From an uncultured Eubacterium sp. (GTDB lineage Bacteria > Bacillota > Clostridia > Lachnospirales > Lachnospiraceae): 41,202 nucleotides of DNA. The notes beneath the pieces are model-generated. The model had not been told where the DNA came from. It worked only from the letters and a program-made list of their open reading frames with translations, and did not search any database. Location: positions 1 through 41,202 of the forward strand of contig CAJTVR010000040.1 in the NCBI GenBank assembly GCA_910580075.1, read 5' to 3'. The position numbers and the translations under genes are program-made. Positions 32,994 through 40,717 of this stretch are shown here, in pieces. Position 1 is the first letter of the stretch, and every line of letters begins with the position of its first letter.

Positions 32994-34508
32994 TCATCCC
33001 CTCCATCTATGCAGATTCAGACTCTCACAGACCAGACCCGTTTTTTTCTGTAAAAAGACAACTGCTCCGGCCACAGCAATACTGTTTTCTGTATAGAAAG
33101 TCATTGCATCATCAATCTCACGGTGCGTTGTCGTACCTGTTCTGTACACCATCAGCACATTTCCGGTTTTTATCAGACGTTTCCAGACTTCAGTATCCGC
33201 ATTGACATTTTCTGCTGTTTCCATACAGATGTTCTGTTCCTCAAGTCCTCTGCCCACTCTCTCCAGCCATGCCCTTTCGCACTCTTCCAGCGAAAAGTCA
33301 GAAACCGCACAAAGTTTTGTAATTCCCTGGTTTAAGCAGGTAAGCCTGATGCGGTTCATCACCTGTACTTGCGTTTGAGCAAAAGCATCCTGTCCCACTG
33401 CCTTCAAAAGACCCTGATTCTGCTTTTTTCCATCTGATTCCGTGCTTCCTTCATAAACCGGAAAACAATACCTTCTTTTCAGTTCCCCTGCACTTTTTAC
33501 TGCATCGCTCAAAATATACCAGCACAGGTAAACTGCACCATATGCAAAAATACCTCCCGCAAATCCAAAAACTGCATATTTAACGGAATTTTTCAGTTTT
33601 TCTGACTTTGAAGTTTCACCAGCTGTAAATTCTTCTGTATGTTCCTGTTCGTCTTCCTGTTCTTCATAAACAGTTTTTTTGTATACTGCAGACTGCTTTT
33701 CATTAAAAGCGTCTGTCATCAGTTTCAAATTTGTTTTATTAGACGTAAGCAATGCTTTTTTATCACGCTGCTGCGACTGCAGGCTGCTGTCACACGTCAC
33801 ACTATTCATACTGTTTAAAAGCCGCAGTCTGTGACTGCCTGTATTTTTTTGTACCTCTATGGAATATTTTTCTATTACCTTCTGTAATTCTAAAGCTCTC
33901 TTTTCTGCATCACTGCTGTTTTTGCCAGCCGTTTCTACATAAAAAATGGATTGTGCATCTAAGTTTCCTTCAGCATATTCACCAGCTATAACCTGATAAG
34001 GAGAACTATATGTTTTTTGATATGCAGTTATCAGTTCCGCCAGACAGCTTTTATCCGTTTTCTCTGCACTGTCCAGCTCCATCAGCTTATCAGCCGCGCC
34101 TCCGTTTAATACAAAGTTCAGATAGCTTTCCGTAACCGCCTGCAGTTCCTGGATTTGTACATGATCGATGCAATAAAGCATAATGTTCCTGGATTTGTGA
34201 TAAGCATCCATCTGCATTAGCACAGATCTGTCCAGATATATTTCCAGATCCCTGGTTTCCTGTTCCAGACGCACAGCATCCGCAACAGCACGCTCCTCTT
34301 CCTCAGTCAGTATAATTTCCTGTGACGTATCCAGAGCATACCCCTTATCGTCTCCCTGAGATTTTATCCATCCGAATCCTCCCAAAATCACCGCTGCTGC
34401 AACAGCACAGACAGCTATCTGTCTCCATTGTTCAAAAAGTCTGTACAGTATATCTGCCGCGTCTGCTTCTGTTTCTTCCGTCCTTTTCCAGAAATACTCC
34501 TTTTCCAT
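32994..34508 (-). CDS. Wzz/CpsC-like chain-length protein with degenerate C-terminal kinase-like domain
   Basis: The 504-aa protein has two membrane helices, about 30-48 and 307-330, around a long outer region with helical, Glu/Gln-rich segments, the layout of polysaccharide co-polymerases. The cytoplasmic tail (about 335-504) has FAQTQVQVMNRIRLTCLNQG and KLCAVSDFSLEECERAWLERVGRGL at the place where CpsD-type tyrosine kinases have their nucleotide loop. However, the Walker A Gly-Lys-Ser/Thr residues are missing and there is no tyrosine cluster. It probably controls polymer length without kinase activity. AAAGGA lies about 12 bp before the ATG; a 131-bp gap separates it from the XRE gene. Confidence 0.78.
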   Translation of the reverse strand: MEKEYFWKRTEETEADAADILYRLFEQWRQIAVCAVAAAVILGGFGWIKSQGDDKGYALDTSQEIILTEEEERAVADAVRLEQETRDLEIYLDRSVLMQMDAYHKSRNIMLYCIDHVQIQELQAVTESYLNFVLNGGAADKLMELDSAEKTDKSCLAELITAYQKTYSSPYQVIAGEYAEGNLDAQSIFYVETAGKNSSDAEKRALELQKVIEKYSIEVQKNTGSHRLRLLNSMNSVTCDSSLQSQQRDKKALLTSNKTNLKLMTDAFNEKQSAVYKKTVYEEQEDEQEHTEEFTAGETSKSEKLKNSVKYAVFGFAGGIFAYGAVYLCWYILSDAVKSAGELKRRYCFPVYEGSTESDGKKQNQGLLKAVGQDAFAQTQVQVMNRIRLTCLNQGITKLCAVSDFSLEECERAWLERVGRGLEEQNICMETAENVNADTEVWKRLIKTGNVLMVYRTGTTTHREIDDAMTFYTENSIAVAGAVVFLQKKTGLVCESLNLHRWRG

Positions 34509-34639
34509 TCCAGCACTTTATCCTTTCATCTGCCTTTATTTCACCGGTTTCCTTCCGCATGCCCTGCTATTCTGTCTGTTCAGCCCGTGAACTTTCTTTT
34601 CGCAGGTTTCTGTTCAATCTGCTCCATTCCCGCCCTCTT

Positions 34640-35065
34640 TCAGGCCTCGTTCATAATTTCAGCTACTGATTTCATAATCTTTACATACATCGCATAGCTG
34701 TCCATTTTCTTTTTGTCTGTGCCCTCTGCCGCTCCCTGAGTCTGTCTTCCCGTTTTTTTCCTGCTGTTTCTATCCTTATCACCCTTATCACCCTTATCAT
34801 CCGCCTTATCCGGCAGATTCCACATATCCAGCACCGCCTCCGACGGACCTGCCATACCCCACAGCAGCTCATCCGCCCCGGCGTCCAGTGCCGAGCAGAT
34901 ATTTGCAAATGTCTCCATGCTCATAATCCTCGTCCCGCGCTCAATATGTCCTAAAAACGACATGCTGATGCCGCACCTTTTCGCCAGCTCATCCTGAGAC
35001 CAGCCTTTTGCCTTCCGCACCTGGCGGATTCTTAATCCCATTTTCCCATAATCCAGTGCCCGCAT
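34640..35065 (-). CDS. XRE-family transcriptional regulator at the head of the polysaccharide operon
   Basis: The 141-aa protein has an N-terminal helix-turn-helix (about 11-66: LRIRQVRKAKGWSQDELAKR and GISMSFLGHIERGTRIMSME). A charged linker follows with a DK/GDK repeat (DDKGDKGDKD), encoded by a tandem 9-bp repeat at about 34775-34812, and then a short helical end. The linker repeat could gain or lose units in multiples of three residues without breaking the frame. An AGGAGG site precedes the ATG. As the first gene of the operon it probably regulates the operon and itself; the palindromes at 35156-35188 and 35457-35477 are candidate operators. The tail has no recognised domain. Confidence 0.87.
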   Translation of the reverse strand: MRALDYGKMGLRIRQVRKAKGWSQDELAKRCGISMSFLGHIERGTRIMSMETFANICSALDAGADELLWGMAGPSEAVLDMWNLPDKADDKGDKGDKDRNSRKKTGRQTQGAAEGTDKKKMDSYAMYVKIMKSVAEIMNEA

Positions 35066-35155
35066 AATCTCCTCCTGTTTATCATTTCATCCGCAGCCGC
35101 AGACTGGCCTGTCTGGATACTGCTGTCCGTCTGCGCTGACGTTCCGTTCTGTTAT

Positions 35156-35480
35156 CTGCATAACATTTTATAGTAAAATGTTATGCAGTACGGCAGATAC
35201 CCGGGGCTTGCAAACCTTATATTTATACGGGTGTACAGTTATCATTCAGCAATCCCCGGGGCACTCCGTTTTCATATTCTGTTATTTTCTGTTTTTATTT
35301 CAAAATGTGTTAAAAATCCCGTGTCTTAATAAAAATGTTAAATATAAACAAAAATATAATAAAAAATGCATAAATAATTGGAAAAAGTCAGAAATATAGA
35401 CAATTTTTTCTTTAGTCTTGCAATTCATAAAAATTTGATATAGAATACTTTAAGACAACATTTTACTATAAAATGTTATG
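35156..35480. repeat. Inverted repeats flanking a 274-bp segment upstream of the polysaccharide operon (candidate invertible promoter)
   Basis: The 24 bases at 35159-35182 are the exact reverse complement of 35457-35480 (core ACATTTTATAGTAAAATGT). Each arm is itself a near palindrome: the left one has 15-bp arms around TAG (35156-35188). The enclosed segment is AT-rich on its right side and carries a plus-strand promoter ending 10 bp before the right arm. This is the geometry of site-specific invertible promoters. The alternative is a pair of operator sites for the XRE regulator. No recombinase gene is adjacent. Confidence 0.7.
35418..35446 (+). promoter_or_regulatory. Promoter inside the inverted-repeat segment, pointing away from the operon
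   Basis: TTGCAA (35418-35423), a 17-bp spacer and TAGAAT (35441-35446) give a reasonable sigma-A promoter directed to the right. In that direction there is no supported gene, only repeat copy B and the tail of a convergent gene. If the segment were flipped, the promoter would lie near the left repeat and read into the XRE and polysaccharide genes. A weaker minus-strand candidate (TTGCTG, 19-bp spacer, TATAAA, within about 35215-35250) could give basal expression in the present orientation. Confidence 0.6.
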
Positions 35481-35516
35481 TATAAGAATTTTGAAGCTAT
35501 TATATTTTCCTTAAAA

Positions 35517-35619
35517 ACTGAGGCTGCAGCAATAAGAAAAATGATACAAGATATAGTTAAATTAAATCGTTCTTTTGTACTATATCCTGTATCTGTTTTC
35601 TTAGTGCGACAGCCTCAGT
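35517..35619. repeat. Palindromic repeat copy B
   Basis: Outer arms ACTGAGGCTG and CAGCCTCAGT enclose GATACAAGATATAGT and ACTATATCCTGTATC. Sequence and size match copies A and C. It lies past the right inverted repeat of the candidate invertible segment and 75 bp before the end of the convergent AAA-ATPase gene, where it could stop transcripts arriving from both sides. Confidence 0.75.
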
Positions 35620-35694
35620 CTGTATTGTTCATATTACGTCAGAAAATCAAATTTTTTAATTACTTCATCTGTTAAAAGCCGCTATCTGTCAGAC

Positions 35695-37257
35695 CTATAT
35701 TACAAGATCTAAAATCCGTTTCCCTTTATAAGAAATCCATTCCTTACGTATTTTTTTCTTTTCACGCAAATCAAATGTCAGCAGAAACCCTTCTGCAGCA
35801 TGCATGGATTCCAGATATCCGTACAGCTGCTCATACGCATCTGTCTGTTTCTTTTCTCCATGCCAGAGTTTTAATTCCACAATATACTGCTCCCTCCCAA
35901 AATCTACTACAATATCCATCCGCCGCTGTGTACTGGTACGGGATTCGATATGATAGAATCCTTTCCCATTGATCAGCGGCTTTAAATAAGTCAGAAACAG
36001 GATTCTGCCATGTTCTTCCAGAAATGTTCTGTTATTTATATTCGCATAAAGCTCCTGATAATGTTCTGCAAATTTAACCAGTGCATATTCCATATTAAAA
36101 TGTCCGTCCTGGATCACATCTTCAGCCAGAACTTCCGTGATTTTTACCTGCTGTGAATTTTCCAGATTTTTAGAGATAAAATAATTAGCAGTCTTAATCT
36201 CAAAAATCTTATTATCAATTACCGCATATCCGTCCTCGTTACGTATCAGCCCCAATACCGCAGCAAGGTCTGTCACCGCATTACCGCGCTCATAGTATTT
36301 TTCCTGTCCCAGAATCAGAAGCTCGTACATATACAAGCGCAGGTCTTTCCTGTTTTCCAGATGATGCGAAATATCGTCAAAAAGCGGATTCTTTTCTGTC
36401 AGAATCCTTTTCACAGCCTCCTGTATCCCGTTAGCATCCCAGCAGAGGCTTTTTTCGTCCATCTCTTTACAGATTCTGCTTACAAGATACGGATACCCTC
36501 TGGTATAATTCCAGATGCAGGATGCTGCCTTTTCAATATTCATCCCTGTATGGCGGTCTGCCTCGTAATCCGATAACATCACACTGATTTCAGCGGTCGA
36601 AAAAGATAAATCCACATCAAAATCCGAAGCAATATTCCAGGGAGAATTGTACCTCATTTCCTCCTGCCCGGCATAGCCTTTTTCCATCATGCGCAGTTTG
36701 ATATTTTTCACATCATAAACGCCTGCCAGAATTACACTATGAAAGGTAAAATCCTCTTTCACCTTTCTCTTTAAATATTTTTCCCGCAGCATGCCAAGAA
36801 AATGTAAAAAGACCTGATTGTTCGATGCCTGGTCAGCTTCATCAATGATTAATACCACGTTTCTTTCCGCACAAAAATCCGTAATCTTTTCAGACAGTTT
36901 TAAAAAATCTTCCGGTTTTTCTTCATATTCCTTCCACTTGCGGATATCTGATTCATCTGCAGAAGAAAACCTAAGACTCCTGGCAAAAAGCCCGTCAAAT
37001 CCTATACAGAATTTTGACTCGTTCTCAAAAAAGTGTCCGCCAGTCCCCTCAAAGCTAATCCCGGATACAATGTAATCATCATACAGACTGCTTTTCAATG
37101 CCTGCAAAATGGTTGTCTTTCCATACTGCCTTGCACGGTTTACCGCAAAATACTCTCCCGCTTCTGTCATAGCGCGGATGCTCTTTATTTTTTCAGATAT
37201 GTCTGCCATATAATCCTGCTCTGGCGTACACAGTCCGGTTATATTAAAATGCCTCAT
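35695..37257 (-). CDS. AAA-like ATPase with C-terminal PD-(D/E)XK nuclease-type domain
   Basis: The 520-aa protein has an N-terminal ATPase with a Walker A-type NRARQYGKTTILQ (40-52, QYGKTT instead of GxxGxGKT) and Walker B VVLIIDEAD (134-142). A winged-helix-like middle follows. The C-terminal restriction-enzyme-like fold has RRMDIVVDFGREQYIVELKLW with Asp448, Glu461 and Lys463, then YEQLYGYL. This matches the AAA-ATPase-like/DUF1703-type proteins that are abundant in gut anaerobes, often as many scattered copies. Their function is unknown; defence or mobile-element roles have been proposed. It starts at ATG 37257 with AGAGGA upstream, has its own promoter (37381-37409) and is monocistronic. 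Confidence 0.88.
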   Translation of the reverse strand: MRHFNITGLCTPEQDYMADISEKIKSIRAMTEAGEYFAVNRARQYGKTTILQALKSSLYDDYIVSGISFEGTGGHFFENESKFCIGFDGLFARSLRFSSADESDIRKWKEYEEKPEDFLKLSEKITDFCAERNVVLIIDEADQASNNQVFLHFLGMLREKYLKRKVKEDFTFHSVILAGVYDVKNIKLRMMEKGYAGQEEMRYNSPWNIASDFDVDLSFSTAEISVMLSDYEADRHTGMNIEKAASCIWNYTRGYPYLVSRICKEMDEKSLCWDANGIQEAVKRILTEKNPLFDDISHHLENRKDLRLYMYELLILGQEKYYERGNAVTDLAAVLGLIRNEDGYAVIDNKIFEIKTANYFISKNLENSQQVKITEVLAEDVIQDGHFNMEYALVKFAEHYQELYANINNRTFLEEHGRILFLTYLKPLINGKGFYHIESRTSTQRRMDIVVDFGREQYIVELKLWHGEKKQTDAYEQLYGYLESMHAAEGFLLTFDLREKKKIRKEWISYKGKRILDLVI

Positions 37258-37380
37258 TTCCCATCCTCTTTCTACTCACCAGTAATGCAAAGGGTACGTT
37301 CTTCCTGCTGTTCGCTGCATTACGGTGCATGCAGCCGCTGTGGCATAAACTGCCCTGATACCTGCTTTCTTTATAATGGG

Positions 37381-37409
37381 ATGATACAATAGCAGAAGCT
37401 GAAAGTCAA
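37381..37409 (-). promoter_or_regulatory. Sigma-A promoter of the AAA-ATPase gene
   Basis: On the minus strand TTGACT (37404-37409), a 17-bp spacer and TATCAT (37381-37386) form a good promoter about 120 bp before the ATG at 37257. Confidence 0.7.
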
Positions 37410-37475
37410 ATGCCACGCTGCCGGCTGACTGCACCGGGATAGCCAGTTTGCAGGAAATTATGAGTTATCTGAACG

Positions 37476-37778
37476 CCGGGCGGAGAAACTTTTTCCTTTT
37501 TCTGTTCCGCCTGCAAACAGGAAAACGTATCTCTTCCCAGCGTCCGGATAACCCATAGATTAACCGGACAGACTGGCTAAAGAAAATAGTATTTTAGTAA
37601 CATAATTTTGGGACTTTTCTCGTAAATCAATTTTCATTTTTATACCACTTTTAAATTTCTTTTAATGAAAGAAATTTAAAATAAGAAGCGTGTTCTATAG
37701 TCTTCACCATTATTACTGATGAAGCGGATGCCAGGCGGAGAACCTGTCAGAATAGAAAAAGGAAACGTTTATCCGCCC
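37476..37778. repeat. Second inverted-repeat cassette of the GGCGGA family
   Basis: The left part (37476-37520) shares GGCGGAGAAAC, the T-rich run and TTCCGCCTGC with the right arm at 748-792, read in the opposite direction. The right part (37731-37778) has GGCGGAGAAC and, inverted, AGAAAAAGGAAACGTTTATC then CGCC. Between them lie GTCCGG/CCGGAC (37542-37569) and a perfect 14-bp stem (37649-37662 and 37668-37681, 5-nt loop). The unit is 303 bp and ends 35 bp before the acyltransferase ATG, so it holds that gene's control region. No other gene is seen here. Confidence 0.6.
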
Positions 37779-37813
37779 GTGTCCGGTTCATCTAAACATT
37801 CAGGAGGAAAACC

Positions 37814-38911
37814 ATGAGTAAAACAACACCATCGGTCCGCAATGGCGTCATCGATTTCTGGAAATTTATATTTGCTGTTATGATTGCACATTTTCATTCA
37901 AACAATATGACTGATGTAAAAAACATACCTTTTATAGGTGCAAGTCCGGCTGTAGAATTTTTCTTTCTAGTGTCCGGATTTTTAATGGCGCAGTCTTTGT
38001 CAAAATATCCCAAAAGCACTCTTATCGGGCGGGACACCCGTAATTATCTGATACATAAAATCCGCGGACTCTGCCCTGAAATATTTGTTGCCTGGGGAAT
38101 CGGTTTTGTTGTGCAGCATATCGCAAAGAAAAATGTGACCGCTGTTTCCATCATCAAAGATCTTATGGCAGGTGTATGGGATTTGTTCTTTCTGCGTGAA
38201 TCCGGGCTTGCCGGTTTTGTAGCAAACCCGGCGGCATGGTATATTTCTGCGATGCTGCTGGCGATGCTGCTGCTCGTGCCTTTGTATTTAAAAAACCCGG
38301 ATATGTTTATAAATGTATGGGCACCAGTCATTGCCCTGGCATCGCTTGGATACCTGTACCAGAATGTTGGAAATCTGCGCGGCCCCACAGACTGGCTTGG
38401 ATTCTGCTATAAAGGGCTTCTGCGTGCACTTGCAGAACTGTGTACCGGCAGCATCTGCTGGTGCATCTGCCAGAATATAAAAGCCATTCATTTTTCCAGG
38501 CTCGGGAAATGTCTGCTTGCCATACTGGAATTTTCCTGCTATCTGATCATGATTTTATGGTGCTATGGACACAAAGGGTCCAAAATGGATTTTGTTATGC
38601 TTCTGCTGCTTGCCATAGGAGTCACTCTGACATTCAGCAGCCAGAGTATCACTGTACCTTTGTTTAACCGGCCTTTTATATATTTTCTCGGAAAAATCAG
38701 TCTGCCGCTTTACCTCGGGCATAATTACTGGAGCCATGCACTTCCAAGAATTTATCCAGATCAGGCCTATCTGCAGTTATATCCAAAATATGCAGCGCTT
38801 GCAGTCTTTACAACGGCTTTCATATATCTGGTGTCAAAAGGACTGCGCGCAGCCGCTCCATGGTTTTTTAAAACCTGCAAAGAACTGCTGACAGATCATG
38901 CCCCTGCATAA
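37814..38911 (+). CDS. Acyltransferase family 3 (OafA-like) membrane protein
   Basis: The 365-aa protein has about ten hydrophobic helices and the acyltransferase-3 pattern: RNGVIDFWKFIFAVMIAHFH near residue 9-28 including the conserved His, then EFFFLVSGFLMAQSL and NPAAWYISAMLLAML. The late LGKISLPLYLGHNYW is also typical. These enzymes move an acetyl or other acyl group across or at the membrane onto surface polysaccharide or a lipid. A perfect AGGAGG precedes the ATG. It stands close to but outside the polysaccharide operon and could decorate its product; that link is positional only. Confidence 0.9.
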   Translation: MSKTTPSVRNGVIDFWKFIFAVMIAHFHSNNMTDVKNIPFIGASPAVEFFFLVSGFLMAQSLSKYPKSTLIGRDTRNYLIHKIRGLCPEIFVAWGIGFVVQHIAKKNVTAVSIIKDLMAGVWDLFFLRESGLAGFVANPAAWYISAMLLAMLLLVPLYLKNPDMFINVWAPVIALASLGYLYQNVGNLRGPTDWLGFCYKGLLRALAELCTGSICWCICQNIKAIHFSRLGKCLLAILEFSCYLIMILWCYGHKGSKMDFVMLLLLAIGVTLTFSSQSITVPLFNRPFIYFLGKISLPLYLGHNYWSHALPRIYPDQAYLQLYPKYAALAVFTTAFIYLVSKGLRAAAPWFFKTCKELLTDHAPA

Positions 38912-39018
38912 AACGATTTTGAAATATGTCCCGCTTTATGCAGCAAAAAATCAGCGGATGCACATGTCAAATCTAAAACGTTTTTGAAATATATCCTTTA
39001 TGCAGCAAAAAATCGGGG
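38910..39018. repeat. Short imperfect direct repeat after the acyltransferase gene
   Basis: AAAACGATTTTGAAATATGT at 38910 and AAAACGTTTTTGAAATATAT at 38975 begin two copies of about 44-47 bases that both continue to TTTATGCAGCAAAAAATC. The second copy runs straight into the left end of repeat copy C. Origin by local duplication is likely. Confidence 0.65.
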
Positions 39019-39115
39019 GAGCTGTCGCATCAAGCAAAACATATACGAGATATTGTATAAAATATGGTTTAAACCTGCTATATCTTGTATCCATTTTCCT
39101 GGTGCGACAGCCTCC
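39016..39115. repeat. Palindromic repeat copy C
   Basis: Outer arms GGGGAGCTGTCGCA and TGCGACAGCCTCC enclose ATATACGAGATATTG and CTATATCTTGTAT. It matches copies A and B and lies between the convergent ends of the acyltransferase gene and the decayed ABC ATPase. Confidence 0.75.
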
Positions 39116-39191
39116 TTTCTTCATAAAGCTGATATTATAAAGATTAGCTGGCACATTTTCCCCAGGGATTTTGCATCTTACGCTGCTTTCT

Positions 39192-39494
39192 TCAGGGAAT
39201 GACAGGTATGACTGCTCCGCTATACGATACACATTTTTGAAAAAACAGCATTTCAAGCTGTTTAAAATCCTGTGGATTACTAAATTGTAAGATCTTTCTT
39301 TGTTTGTCAATAAAGATGACATCATCACAAAAATTCGCAGCAAGGTCAAGATTATGAATCGAAAACAATACAAGTTTTCCCTCATTTCGGTATTCCATCA
39401 ATATCTGCTTTAAAATAGCAGTACATTCCGGATCAAGACCGTTAAAAGGTTCATCTAAAATTAAGTTTCCAGCGCCAGAGAGAAACGCTGCCAT
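39192..39494 (-). pseudogene. C-terminal fragment of an ABC transporter ATPase
   Basis: The fragment starts inside the ATPase core: AAFLSGAGNLILDEPFNGLD holds the Walker B (LILDEP) and D-loop, and VLFSIHNLDLAANFCDDVIF holds the switch histidine. The Walker A and signature regions are absent. Upstream sequence is a different protein in another frame, so about 150 residues were lost by a deletion near 39490. It cannot make a working ATPase. Confidence 0.8.
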
Positions 39495-39762
39495 TAAATA
39501 AATAGAAAGCTGTCATAGCCACCAGAAATACAGCAAAAATAATGCTGTTCATCTTTGACAGGCGGTTTTGTTTTATAAAAGAAATGTTGATTACCAATGC
39601 AGTGAGCGGAAAGATCCAGATTCCTAATGCAGTATGAATCGGGTATTCGGCCGCCCCGTTGTGAAGTACCGGTATTTGTTCCGGCAAAAAGAAAAGCATA
39701 ATACCCGAAACCAAAAACATTAAAAGAATAATTCTCATTATGGAGCGTGAGAAAAATTTCAT
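39487..39762 (-). pseudogene. Truncated DUF1648 (SdpI-like) membrane protein
   Basis: An ATG at 39762 with AGAGGA upstream begins MKFFSRSIMRIILLMFLVSG and continues with LPEQIPVLHNGAAEYPIHTA, a DUF1648-type segment, and two more hydrophobic stretches to about TAFYLF. There it meets the ATPase fragment out of frame. The rest of the protein is missing. Intact relatives are membrane proteins linked to bacteriocin immunity or ABC operons. Confidence 0.6.
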
Positions 39763-40693
39763 TGTCCTCTACTGATTTTAAAATATTTTCCCGGATTGTC
39801 TTTGAATCCCGTGGAAGAACATCTCCAAGCGCAAGGGTATTCTCCAGCCAGCTATCCACTAAATCAAAAAAATTATCACCATGCAGATGTAACGGATATA
39901 TCTGGCTGCCAAAAACGCATACTGTTCCAGTATGTCCAGTGTCTTTTCTGTATCCCCCAGCTTCATATATCCCTGCGAAGCTGTAAGATAAAAGCTTAAA
40001 AGGATACTCGGATGCAGCTTCTCAAGCTGGAATAGATCTGCCATATGGATAGCTTTTTGACAGGTTTCATTGAAACGCTCTTTCTCATCAAGGCATAGCC
40101 CCAGATAAATGGAAAATAGATTCATCATTACAATCATATGATAATAAACTGCTACTTGCAGGATTTCCTCTGCCTCTTTAGATTTTCCAAGCTGCTGGTA
40201 TGCACAAGCCAGTAAAGGTTCTGGTGCTGTCATAGAAAAATCTGGTTTTCCCAATAAGTCCAGTACATCATTTGGACGGTTAAGAGATAACATACACAAG
40301 GCTTCCATATTCAGCGCCTGCTTTGCTAAATCAATATCATCCGTTCCTGTTTTGACACATTCAAACAGTTTTTTAGCGTCCTCATATATTTTTCTGATTT
40401 TTGCCTTTTCCCCAGCCATAATTCCATAATTGACATACAAACTGCCAATTTGATATAAAAGCGGGTAGCAGAAAAAATACTTCCTGGTTATCTCATGGCA
40501 ATGTTCCAGTACCTGTTCTATCGGCTTTGATACAAATTCTTTGGACAGCTGGCCATAAATCTTCCGCATTTCCTCCTGTGTCATTTGAGGTTCATATCAC
40601 ATCAGTTCATCTATACTGATATTGAAATAATCAGCAAGTTTAGGAAGCAGTGTTATATCTGGATAGGTTGTGCCCGTTTCCCTTAATTAAAGA
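39763..40693 (-). pseudogene. Broken XRE regulator with TPR-like C-terminal domain
   Basis: The readable sequence starts at about 40686 with LRETGTTYPDITLLPKLADY then FNISIDELM, the end of an XRE helix-turn-helix. A TGA (40597-40599) interrupts it before YEPQMTQEEMRKIYGQL, where a glycine is usual. A TPR-like helical domain follows to about 39900. A two-base gain in TATAT (near 39895-39902) then shifts the frame; the true continuation reads LHGDNFFDLVDSWLENTLAL. The HTH N-terminus is absent, and TAA (40687-40689) stands at the break. Several lesions mean this is a pseudogene. Confidence 0.8.
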
Positions 40694-40717
40694 TATTGTT
40701 GGGTAAAAAAAGAAAGG

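Noticed and set aside
35478..35675. 65-codon plus-strand frame downstream of the rightward promoter
   Set aside because: It has no ribosome binding site, runs through repeat copy B and has no protein-like features; accepting it would also be the only reason to think the promoter serves a gene on that side.
38951..39385. 144-codon minus-strand frame covering repeat copy C
   Set aside because: It overlaps the repeat and the ATPase fragment in another frame and has no coherent domain.
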